A model generated the notes under the pieces. It did not search any database, was not told the origin of the DNA, and was given only the letters and a program-made list of their open reading frames with translations. Of a stretch of 64,000 nt of DNA, positions 23,041 through 32,989 are shown in pieces. Position numbers and translations under genes: made by a program. Origin of the DNA: Lamellibrachia columna (taxonomy: Eukaryota > Annelida > Polychaeta > Sabellida > Siboglinidae); contig OY759266.1 of NCBI GenBank assembly GCA_963662155.1, forward strand, positions 6,223,026-6,287,025, given 5' to 3'. Position 1 is the first letter of the stretch. The number at the start of each line of letters is the position of its first letter.

Positions 23041-24853
23041 CAGATATTTGTTGTCTCCAGGTCTGTTCCAATGTGGGAACTGAGGGGGTGAACAACAGGA
23101 TAGTTCAGATGATGGAGTGTGAATTTATGGACACTGATCTGTTTCCCATTTACGAAAACTAATTAATGTACTTAACATAGTTTGCTTGACTAAAATACTT
23201 TTTTACTACAACATGTGCATACTAGCATGAAAGCCGCATTGTTGCCATGGTTCTAAGTAAATGGTGATCAAACAACATATTTAATGTACATATTACATCA
23301 TTTATGAATAACAGACGTGCAATAGAAGTAGCTACATAAACTACAGACTGGAACAAGTTTGTTAAGATAGTTCATAGGGATAGCAAAGTGGTTTGTACAT
23401 TTGACTTTACTGTCAGAATAAAGGCCCGCATTTTGACCTAGAGGTCACTTACGAAATGACCTCTTTATTTACATTAAGCTACGCCCTACAGGTCCATCAT
23501 AGTAGTCCATGCTCTACAGACATGTAGCTAATCAAAAAGCATTGTCAAGTTTCCTTCGACCAGTTGGTCAAATTTCAGGTTCTGGGTCTTGGCTTTTGAA
23601 CCAAGCAATAAATCCATATTAACCATTCTAAGCTAGATACATGTATATTAATGCATATTGTACTGATGAGCTTAGAAATGAATAGTCCTCTTCCAAACCT
23701 TTTATTTAATACCAAATATAGCTACATACATGTTGAAATGTTTTATGATTATCGGAATCGGAAGTGTTTATTTGACCCACAGATTAAACAGTACAGTTGT
23801 CAATACAGTGAAAATGTACAGCTCAAATAACGTGTTAATAAATAACAAGTAATACATGTATTGTAAACTAAAATGTGAAAATCTACAGCTCAATTAACAT
23901 GTGTTAATAAATAACAAATAATATATGTATTGTAAACTGAAATATACAACACAAATATAATATAACTGAAGTATAGTGACATTACAGTAGCCTAAACATG
24001 GACTATCAGTTTGCTGTAGATAAACTTAACAGGGGTCAGGGAGACTGCCACTAAGATCATTGTTGGTTGCTCTCGTGGCAGCCACCACAGTATTATAATT
24101 TTCAACAAAGTTCCTTAACTTAATTAAGCACTTTCTCGAAAAATAACAATAACACAAGTGCATAACTTCCAAAATAGGTTTGACAAATAATTAGTTATTT
24201 CATCATTAAATGATGACAAAATCTCAAAGGGTAAATAAATTGACTTAATTTTTAATCTGGCAAATATATACATTTACATGACATACTAATTACAGTACAG
24301 TTTATAATTAACAAATAATTAACAAAAGTAATGAAATATGAAAGCGTTTATGATTTAATTATTAAGTCCGTCCACAAATGTAACAATTTGGCATAGAGCA
24401 CTGTTCTCTGTAGTTTTGTAGAAAGCACATTTTGGCATACCTAGTAAATCCATGTAAGCTGTGTTAAAATTGTGTTCCTTATGTGTTTCGATGTATTGTT
24501 TATTAGTAATGGAATATCATACCTAATGCATCGTTTGGCAAAATTACGCTTTACTGTCAAAATAAAACCCCAAATATTTACCTAGGGAGTGACTTAAAAA
24601 ATTACTTGATTACTTACCTTAAGCTACCCCTACATAGGTTCATCATATTATTTCATGCTCTACAGACATGTAACTAATCAAAAAGCATTGTTAGGTTTTG
24701 TTCATCCTTATGATGCCAATTGGTCCAATATAAGGTCCTGGCCCAAGACCTAATACGATTATTATTATTATCTTAATCTCATCATCTATATCTTAATAAT
24801 TCATTTTGTAGCATGTTTGATTGATGATTTTTGCTAATTCCCATGTGTTGCAG
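23041..24853. other. Long intron stretch, no gene
   Basis: AT-rich. Two diverged direct repeats stand out: a block at about 23,440-23,560 (TACAGACATGTA, AATCAAAAAGCATTGT) recurs at about 24,590-24,700. A second, containing GTGAAAATCTACAGCTCAA-like sequence, is repeated at about 23,810 and 23,875. No coding evidence. Confidence 0.55.
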
Positions 24854-25494
24854 GTATGATGTGTATTCAGTGCACAGATAATGATGGACGTAATCCGAAG
24901 CAGGTTTACACTACTGGTAGCGTTCGTTATGTCGACGTGAAAGACGACACCCTGTACTACTCACAACGCAGCCCAAACAGGTGATGAATTTAACACAATC
25001 CGGTACTGTTTATCTACGTAGAAGGATATTGCATACAATACAATAACAAGTACTGTATTTAAACAGATTTCATGAAATCAGACCCGGTTTACCTTTTATT
25101 TATTAATGTTTTTTTACGCCTAATTGATTTATATTTGACCCATATTATCCCATCGTACTTAAGTAAACTTTCAAAATGGGTACATACCGGACATATACAT
25201 ACATACGTATATAAATTTATCATGATTTAAACTTATCTGCATTTAGCCAATGTTTGCACTTGTGTGTCCGCTGGTATATGGGTACACACTTGATCTGATG
25301 TTTGGCATGTACTAAGTCACGTACGCACCCACGCGTGCACGCACGCATGCACAAAGGGTACTTATAAATATAATAATTATAAATGTTCTCCATTCTCTCC
25401 AGGGTCTACGCCTGCCGATTGGATGTTGCAAGCTGTCATATCCTTAATATTGGAACAGGTACAAAGACGGGCATTGCGGTGTTGTCTGACAATG
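24854..25494 (+). CDS. YWTD propeller exons 24854-24980 and 25403-25494
   Basis: Exon 24854-24980 (acceptor GTGTTGCAG, phase 1 in, phase 2 out, donor AACAG|GTGATG) reads MMCIQCTDNDGRNPKQVYTT, then SVRYVDVKDDTLYYSQRSPN. Exon 25403-25494 (acceptor TCTCTCCAG, phase 2 in, phase 1 out, donor AATG|GTAAGT) reads VYACRLDVASCHILNIGTGT, then GIAVLSDNG. These are the last propeller blades. The intron phases repeat the 1-2, 2-1 pattern of the preceding exon pair, as in an internally duplicated propeller. Cys residues in the last blades are more numerous than usual. Confidence 0.82.
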
Positions 25495-26174
25495 GTAAGT
25501 TGTTTGTAAATAAATATAATAAGACATGTTCAACTTACGATACATATGTTTATACGTCTATGCTCTCAAGTAAAGTAACAGAAGTAGGCCTTAACTGTAA
25601 ACTTACCTAGATTCCCGAGGACCATATGCATATTATTAGAAACAAAGAGTACACCAGTTACGATACTTACCAACATCCGCGATCCCTGAAACGAGGATGA
25701 AGTCTGCCAGGGGTTGATCGTGGACAGTAAACTTGCGTAATACCGTACATGATACATAGTACAAAAATAGTCCAAAATTAAAAAACCGTAATACTTTGGT
25801 TATTTTGTCATCTTTATTCATATCATAAAAAATTTGTTTTAAGGACGTGGTCAAATGGACATGTGGTCAATTGTATAGAGTATTTTGTAATGAGGGTATA
25901 ATTAGTAACATGTTGTAACAATTATATACCTAAGTGTTGAAGGCAAATGATTTACGCGAATATGTGAACGTGCCTTTACAAATACCCTAGAGATATGCTT
26001 CTATGAGCCGCGGCAGCACCTGCATATTGACATTATGATATTATGAAGAAAACAGTGTTTTAAAACCGCTGTCAGTATGTTGTCGAAACGGCACATGAAT
26101 ATGCATGGATGATCTGCAAGACACGCGTGTATTGATACCAGTTGGAAATAGATTGTTATTGTTGTGTGTTCCAG

Positions 26175-26347
26175 CCTTGTATGACTGCCAGTCAAAGAAC
26201 CCTTGCAAGACGACACTGCGGGACTCGACCTTCCGGCACAAGGACGACGATAAGTTTGTCAAGTGTACGAAGTCCGGCAGCTGCACCGTTTTGTCTTGTA
26301 GCAACCGAAAGAAATATATACCCATATCGGGTACGTGCAGTAAATAA
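26175..26347 (+). CDS. C-terminal Cys-rich exon (chitin-binding type 2-like)
   Basis: The exon follows acceptor TGTGTTCCAG in phase 1 and runs to a TAA at 26,345. It reads ALYDCQSKNPCKTT, then DDDKFVKCTKSGSCTVLSCS and NRKKYIPISGTC-SK. The spacing K-F-V-K-C then L-S-C then 12 residues then C resembles a peritrophin-A (CBM14) chitin-binding fold, with one extra Cys. NPC after the propeller also recalls the start of an EGF-like module. A donor-like CGG|GTACGT near 26,330 would remove the last Cys, so the terminal reading is preferred. The gene has no visible membrane anchor, so the product would be secreted. Confidence 0.7.
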
Positions 26348-27537
26348 GTAGCGTCCGACGAGAGAGCACCACTTTCTATTTTAACTCATCGTATTCTCTG
26401 TCTGCAATTTGTGAAACATTGAGTTTCCATGTAAGAAAACCACAAAACTGAACAGTTATACTTTACCATCACATTTACGATAGTCGTGAGCGGAAAGAAA
26501 ATGTGTTGGGTTTCTGTAAGAAACATCGTTGTTTGCGGATAATGCGTTGTCGTAGTCGCACAGTCTTCGTATTTGGTGCGTCTTATGGCTAAATGGAGCC
26601 GTAGCGCATTTGTATTTTAGAAGGATGTTAGATGTTGTGCTAGTTGTATTCTCGTTGCAGTTTTGGTAGGGTGTTTGAAAATCAGACTAATTAATAGCCA
26701 TGCCACAATGAACATGTTTTCTAGTCGTCGCGGACATGTGAACTTCATTGTTAATATGATAATGGTCATCCTTTGATTGGCGCTAATAATGACCTTCATA
26801 GTCGGGTGTCCTAATTTGATCGGGGTTCGCTCTAAATATAAGAGCAAACTGTTTTCCTATAAGTATAACCTCATAATTGTGTTGTGTTTGTTGAAATTAG
26901 ATAAACAGTTATACATTGTTCACTTTCACTGTTCGATTATTGTAGACACATTTGCATTATTGATGTTGCATCATTAGAGGCTAAGATTGCACAACTATAT
27001 TTGTCTAAAATGTCATGTTTTATAAGAAACATAAACTGTAGGTGTGGAGTTATAATTGTGGCAAGCAGTTGATGATTGTATTACGTGCCATGTTGGTGTC
27101 ATGTTTGCCTATGTAAAGAAGAATCAATTAAGAGCAACACATTGAGTTTTGAATAGAGAGCAGCTTGGACTTTATATGTGTTCATTGTTATGGAATAGCA
27201 ATTATCTGTTTTACATATCCTATTTTTGATCATGTGTATTGATTATTGTATGAGCCAGTTGTGTCGATTCGTTGAATAAATGGTGAGCTCATAAAAGCAG
27301 CGCACCTAATTGACACTTTTACGGTATGTTTATTTACTTACTGATTTTTATACTTTTAAGGTATGTTTATTTACTTACTGGTTGAAACGTGACATTTACA
27401 GCAGCCTTTTAGCTACTGTACTTCACATTCACGTTTGGTGGTCCACCCCAAGAGATGGATATGCAAGTTCACGTTTATTGTGTATTGATTGACACGTTGT
27501 ATGTCTAAATAAAATACATTGCACGATCGAAGGTGTC
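26348..27537. other. Probable 3'UTR and intergenic sequence
   Basis: No exon is supported. AATAAA signals at about 27,275 and 27,508-27,513 could end the YWTD/WSC transcript. The second lies only 25 bp before the small secreted-peptide ORF. Confidence 0.45.
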
Positions 27538-27717
27538 ATGGCTTATGCTGTATTACTATCTTATGTATTGTTGTTAGCATCAGTTGCATTTGTGTCAACT
27601 ACCAGTGCCGTAGGCAAAAATGTTCGCCCCGCTCTTCGTCTCTGGGGCGAAAGTCCTGAGGGGCATTTGCTAACTCGCCGTTTTGGCAGTTCCGTAGCCA
27701 TTTGGCTACGGAACTAA
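27538..27717 (+). CDS. Small secreted-peptide ORF, 59 codons, no known family
   Basis: ATG at 27538, 59 codons, then two TAA stops in tandem. The N-terminus MAYAVLLSYVLLLASVAFVS followed by TTSA is a textbook signal peptide with a likely cleavage after Ala24. The mature part would be about 35 residues and contains VRPALRLWG, ESPEGHLLTRRFG and SSVAIWLRN. RLWG and RRFG could give amidated ends if processed, but flanking dibasic sites are incomplete, so a neuropeptide role is only a guess. The last 27 coding nucleotides lie in a perfect hairpin. Downstream sequence is a dispersed repeat shared with PICK1 intron 1, so the ORF could also be a chance reading frame beside a mobile element. It might instead be the first exon of a longer gene. 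Confidence 0.35.
   Translation: MAYAVLLSYVLLLASVAFVSTTSAVGKNVRPALRLWGESPEGHLLTRRFGSSVAIWLRN
27688..27715. repeat. Perfect 12-bp stem hairpin
   Basis: AGTTCCGTAGCC, loop ATTT, then GGCTACGGAACT, overlapping the end of the 59-codon ORF. No U-tract follows, so it is not a terminator; it may be the end of a fold-back element. Confidence 0.9.
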
Positions 27718-28240
27718 TAACTTAAGTTTTAAAACCGATACGCACTAACCGTTTCACATGTGTATTCCGTGACATACAACCGACGATTGGGCGTCAAGAA
27801 ACTGAAGAAATGTGCTCCAAATAATTACTTATGAGTACTTTTATCGGTGACATAGAAAACATTTCACAATTACCCCCATACTGTGCACGTGATGTTGCCT
27901 TTGCGTCACATGATCAAACGTGATTTCGTGTAGAATGAGGCCAGAATGGGCCAGCAGCACAGACATAAATAAAACACCCGTTAGTAAGTTAGTAGTTTAT
28001 AGGGGCATTATTAATGATGTAACTCTATGGCCAGCAGACGGCAATTCTTAGCGTGACCTTATATAGATCTATGGAAATCCCGCGTGCTGTTCTCGCTCAC
28101 AACAACAAGCACATGCGTTCTGACAAAAAGGTAATAATTTCACACTTTTTCATGGTTATTGTCAGGTAACTTTAGTGATATACATATAAGAATGCATACA
28201 GACACGAAAGACGTGTTTATTGCTCTGTTTATGGCGTTTT
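27705..28240. repeat. Dispersed repeat shared with PICK1 intron 1
   Basis: The words TTTCACATGTGTA (27,754) and CATGGTTATTGTCA followed by ACTTT and GTGATATA (28,150-28,185) recur in the same order at 37,877-38,020. Similarity is patchy but collinear over about 240 bp in the PICK1 copy, with extra sequence here. Confidence 0.55.
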
Positions 28241-28402
28241 TGTAAGGTTTCACGTTTCATGAAAATACTTAAGCTTTTGATGAACGAGACCTTCGCCCCT
28301 ACTAGTAGCAACAGCCAGATAGAAAAACATTGTAGGGCGATTGACTTTGCCTACCAGTGCCGTGGCCACAGCACAGTATACGAAACTTCGGCAGCGACTC
28401 GA
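28071..28402 (+). other. Possible two-exon small peptide, exons 28071-28130 and 28247-28402
   Basis: ATG at 28071 opens 20 codons ending SDKK at donor AAAAAG|GTAATA. A matching-phase segment from 28247 (weak acceptor TTTTTGTAAG) reads VSRFMKILKLLMNETFAPTS, then IEKHCRAIDFAYQCRGHST, and stops at 28,400. The C-x8-C-R-G arrangement resembles the elevenin neuropeptide signature as I remember it. No signal peptide, no dibasic cleavage site after the motif and a poor acceptor make this weak. Part of the putative intron is the dispersed repeat. Confidence 0.2.
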
Positions 28403-28739
28403 TAACACTGTTGTAGCCGATTTTATTTAATCTTTAAATGTTTTAGGTCTTTGTGCACCACTAGTCATATACACGTTGAACAACAATAGTGTCAAACACA
28501 TGTAAAGTGGTGATTGCGAATAGTAGATAGGCGAGACGGTAGAGGATTTGGAACTTGCTTATCCGCCATAGTGTACAACAAACGGTGGCGCCACGTCACG
28601 GACCCTGGATAATCGAAGCTAGCCACAGACCATACTAACGATCCGTCCGCCAAGTGAGGATTGCGTGTGATGAGTGAATTCTTCCTGAGCACTTTCACAC
28701 ATTAGAACAGTTAATGTTATTGGTACTACTACATTAAAA
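28403..28739. other. Non-coding stretch
   Basis: No gene or repeat is recognised before the minus-strand LINE fragment. Confidence 0.45.
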
Positions 28740-29578
28740 CTTTCAATTGATGGCAATAGACAGATGCTGGCCGCTCGAGTATCACTACAATAACTATTCT
28801 GCAGAACTTACCAAAGTTTCAAAAAATCAGTCCCGTGCTGGGCCGAAATTGAGGGGTATCAGCTCTGTGTGCGTTTATCGGAAAAACAGCCTCACCACCA
28901 ATACACAGTGGTCCATCAAACTGGCCGCTGGTGCGGAAATCAAAGCAGAGTTCCTTTATCTTGCACACATTCAGTTCTAGGAAATTTTCCTTGCACCACA
29001 CTGATATCATAGATACACTGTTCTCATAAGCGAGGAACGAATCTGAGAGATTTTGCTGGCAGCCGTCACATGTTGGGGTCTGTTGCTGAAAAAGTTATGC
29101 ATCCAGTGAATGAAGTTGGGAGGGGGGGTATTTGCAGGGCTAGAAGCTTTTCGATTATCTTGTAGCGCTGTATAGTATTAAATGCCGAACTAAAATCTAT
29201 GAAGAGGATTCGGATGTAGTTGCCTGCCTTCTCTAGATGTTTTGTGACATTGTGTATCAGGGTTGCCACAGCATCATCAGTGCTACGCCCACGCTTCTAG
29301 GCGAACTGCATGGGACCCAGTTTCTCCTGAATGTGTGGAGAGAGGTTGGTCGGGACTAACCTCTTCATGGCTTTCGTGGGAAGGGAAGTGAGAGCAACGG
29401 GCCCGTAGTGGTTGAGTTCCTGAGGGGAGGGGATTTTAGGCACAGGAATGACGGTGCTGGTTTCCAGAGGTTGGGAATGATGCCGGTGTCTACAGACTCC
29501 TGGAACAGTTGTGAGAGCATAGACGCCAATTCTTCGGCACAGGTATGGAGAAGGTGGCCTGAAATGTTGTCAGGCCCG
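28740..29578 (-). mobile_element. LINE reverse transcriptase fragment (third family)
   Basis: Read on the minus strand from 29,578. It gives PGPDNISGHLLHTCAEELA, then HLEKAGNYIRILFIDFSSAF with NTIQ near 29,190 (RT palm block with catalytic Asp in FIDFSSAFN), and WCKENFLELNVCKIKELCFD with FR near 28,960 (post-active-site block). Several frameshifts are present, and the region between GCITFS and the VSWC block is shortened. It ends sharply against the plus-strand CR1-like piece at 29,579. Confidence 0.8.
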
Positions 29579-30391
29579 GAAAAAGAAGGGGAGGGGGAGT
29601 TATTTTATATGTTAAAGAATATATTCAGGCTTATGAAATAAAACTAGAAAGGAAGCCTATTGCGATGAAGCTGTTTGGTGCAAAATAATCTCGGTAAATT
29701 CAAAATTAACTATTGAATTAGTTTACCGAAGTCCAAATACAAACGAAGAGGATAACCAAAAATACAAAATGCTATAAAGGAAGTGAGTAAGTGGGAATGT
29801 ATCATAATGGGAGATTTTAACCATGGACACATACAATGGAAATCTCTAGAGATTCCAGGGGGTGAGGACCAACAATTTCTATTATTAATTCAGGAGTATC
29901 TTCTTTGCTCAGCACGTGCTAGAACCAACCAGAGGAGAGGGTGCATTAGATATATTTCTCTCGTCACAAAAAGCATTAGTGGAAAATACAATCACCATTG
30001 GGTACATTTTGACATCAACGAAAAACCAGAAAGTAAAAATAAAAAACGTACAGGAGAAACTTCCGTAATGGAACTATAAAGATATGAGGAAATATTTAGC
30101 TAAGCTAGATTGGAATAATATGCTGAGGAATAAGACCGCAATTGCATGTTGGAACATTTTAAAATATTAAATTGAGAGTATCATTGATAAATGTGTTCCC
30201 TTGAAAAACAAGGAAAACGTTCTAGAAAGAAACACTTGTCAAAAGAAGTTATTAGAAAAATAATGTTCAAGCAAACTATGTGGAAGATATATAGACGTAC
30301 CAGAAAGGATGAAGACTACGCAAATTACAAAGAGGCACTTAATGAAGCTACGACTGAAATTAGGCTTTCAAACTCATTGAGAAAAGGGTAT
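29579..30391 (+). mobile_element. CR1-like LINE, endonuclease part (copy d)
   Basis: Begins in GGGGAGTTATTTTATATGTT, which matches 45,430-45,460 of copy e. It continues with WECIIMGDFNHGHIQWKSLE (endonuclease GDFN-H block, 29,795), VHFDINEKPESKN and KQGKRSRKKHLSKEVIRKI (30,200). It is truncated at about 30,391, where the multicopy gene-family pseudogene begins. Stops interrupt it. Confidence 0.8.
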
Positions 30392-30394
30392 TGG

Positions 30395-32575
30395 AAAAGT
30401 GCAACTCACGACACTGGCATGGGCATCCTACCATGCCTCTCTGCAGAAGCTCCCGTATGACTTTGAGGTGGCTATAACTCAGCTATGGCCCTTTTCTACA
30501 AGAAGGCAGCTATAGCAACCATGATATTAAGCATGGAAGGGGTGTCCAAAGCAAAGCCACGGAATTCCTCAACCAAGGAAAAATTCCAGTATGTGACTAT
30601 GATGATCCACTGTATGCCCTGGCAAAGTTTGTGCCGTGGAATTTTCCTCAAACGCATGGTGAGGACACGTACATTGCAATGTTTGGTGGGCTTCACATGG
30701 ATATGGCGATCAGGAAACATACGGTGACCACTCGGGGGGCTCTGGATGGACAAATGCACGGACGCAGGCAGACTTGCATCTTCAGGCACAGCTGACTTGT
30801 TCCTCAGGTCTTCCCAGTTCATCAGAACCCGACATGTCAGTGCTTTAGCCTTGGCGAAACTCCAACAATACGCCTTCCATTATACAGAGCAGCACCACGA
30901 CGATTAGACAGAAGAAGCATGGAAGCAGGAGATGATTGCAAAGAGTCCAACATTTTTGTACTGGGACTGAGATTATGGGCATAATCTTCATCAGAGCTCA
31001 CACCAGCGGGACTTTTCCCTTTACGTAGTTCTTTGCCCTGGTTCACCAGAACTATGTTCCCTGTTCATATCCGTGACATTGAGAACCAGCACCCATCCAT
31101 CCTTAAGGAATTTGAAGAGCATGGCCACTTGGTTGTTCCCAATACAATGAATCGAATATCAGCAGAACAACCAACTTATCAAGGGTTCGGCGGCGCTGTA
31201 AGGCTCGCTGTAGGGCTCGCTGTAGGGCTCGCTGAAAATCCATCAGTTTTCAGCAAATAGATGATAGCAGGACCTGAACAAGCCCGAATACGAAAAGAGT
31301 TTGAGAACCTTCCTGTGTGTAACGTTGAGAGAACCCACCATGAGGAAGACCTCTCTGATCAGAAATCAAGGAGTAAGTGATGGTTCTACATCAAACCATC
31401 GTTGACGTGGGAAACCCATTCAAGAAAGATTCTGAACTGCTGACCTTGGACAGCCACAGTGTTATGGATGAATCGGTGGTAAATATCGAAGCACTATCGA
31501 AGGACTGGGTAAAGATCAATGAGACAACTACCACAAGTCGCTGAATGTTGACCGCACACGCTCCATCCATGACTCTATAAAAATAACTCAGTGGCCCTCT
31601 TCAGAAGTCCTACGCCACAGTCCAAGACCAAGCAGGAAAGCTCCTGGTGCAAAAAGGTCAGGGAGAACCCCGTACGTCATTTGACACAAAAGCTCTAGAT
31701 GGTGCTGATGTGGTGCATGTCCTTACCCCAAACAATAGCATCACGTTTGATGAGTACGCTAACGGTTTTTTTCTTATCTCACGTCATGAAGCATTTAGAG
31801 ATCGCCAAAAGACGTAACGTGGTCTGTGATGCATACCTCACCAGCTTAATCAAACAGTCCAAACGAGAAAATCGAGGTAAAGAGATTCGTAGGAAGATAT
31901 GTGAGTTCGTTTGAGGGAACAACTATCGCATGGGGCTGTGTGATCACGAGGAGGCAGATACTCGACTACTGATTCACTTGCAGAATGCCTTCGAAAGGGG
32001 ATCTACCACCTGCTTGGTACACACTGTGGATACTGACGTCCTTTTTCTTGTTATCGGCCAGTTTTATGAGCTTGTCACTTTGTATCCAGCGGCAGACATT
32101 TGGGTGGCCTTTGGTAGAGACAGGAACTTTACGCATCTTCTTGTTAGTGCCATTTGTCATGCTCTGGGGAAAAAACAAATCCATTCCCACGGCTTCACAG
32201 GCTGCGATACGACGTGTTCGGTAGGGCGAACAAATGGCATTTGAATGCATACACTGAAGTGGCCGAAACTTTAATCTACATGACACTGAATCCGTGTAGC
32301 CATTTGTACCTGGAATCACAACATTTCCAACTTCTGGAACGCTTCACCGTTGTCCTCGATGACAAGAGTAGAAGTATGGACTCTGTTAACGAGGCACAGA
32401 GAGAGCTATTCTGCCAAAGGAATAAGACCATGAAAACAATTCCACCAACCCAGGATGTTTTGTAGCCGCACACAAAGCGTGTAGCGTACCAGGTTGGTAT
32501 GTGTTCGATCTCTCTGTTGGTCCAGCAGCAGACGCCCGCTCCAGGCAGGGGTTGGACGTGGAATATTAGAACATA
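30395..32575 (+). pseudogene. Decayed copy of a multicopy invertebrate gene family (EEADTR/DTDV type)
   Basis: Fragments in order along the plus strand, in shifting frames: CDYDDPLYALAKFVPW and YIAMFGGLHMDMA (30,600-30,710), FPVHIRDIENQHPSILKEF (31,060), ENPSVFSK-stop-MIAGPEQARIRKEFE (31,235-31,300), DVGNPFKKDSELLTLDSHSV (31,405), NSITFDEYANGFFLIS (31,730), CDHEEADTRLLIHLQNAFE then TVDTDVLFLVIGQF, LYPAADIWVAFGRDRNFTHL and HGFTGCDTTCS (31,940-32,220), QHFQLLERFTVVLDDKS, NEAQRELFCQRNKTM and TIPPTQDVL (32,310-32,460). I remember the same order of blocks from many unannotated coral, sponge and mollusc proteins, but know no accepted name or function. Multiple frameshifts and stops mean no full product. 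Confidence 0.7.
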
Positions 32576-32989
32576 TTCTGCGCAAACCAGTGGCGCAATA
32601 TTCTTGATTTTAGCTACACGTGGTTAGTTATTTCCTAATAATAATTTTATTATGCTTTGCAGCCAAACATATAGCTGAATAGTACATGTGTAGGCGTACA
32701 TGATAAATATAATTCCATACATTAAAAGGGATAAAAAAAATAAAAGGCAATGAATTAATTAAGCATTAAATTACATATAAATAAATATAGTATAAATATG
32801 ACATATACATATAGTATACAGTATTAAACTATAAACATTACATTGCATGTAAATAAATATAATATAATTTGTATTAAATTAAAAGCATTCAATTGTATAT
32901 AAATAAATAAAAGAGAGTATTAAATGTAGGGCACACAAGTAACGAAGTTAAAATTAGGTTTTGTATTAATTACAAGTAAAAGTAGAAGA
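32576..32989. other. AT-rich spacer with short repeats
   Basis: Repeated ATATAAATAAATATA-type words at 32,760-32,925, probably the 3' trailer of the minus-strand LINE that follows. No gene. Confidence 0.55.

Noticed and set aside
27688..27715. Rho-independent terminator
   Set aside because: A strong hairpin but no following U-tract, and the DNA is eukaryotic.
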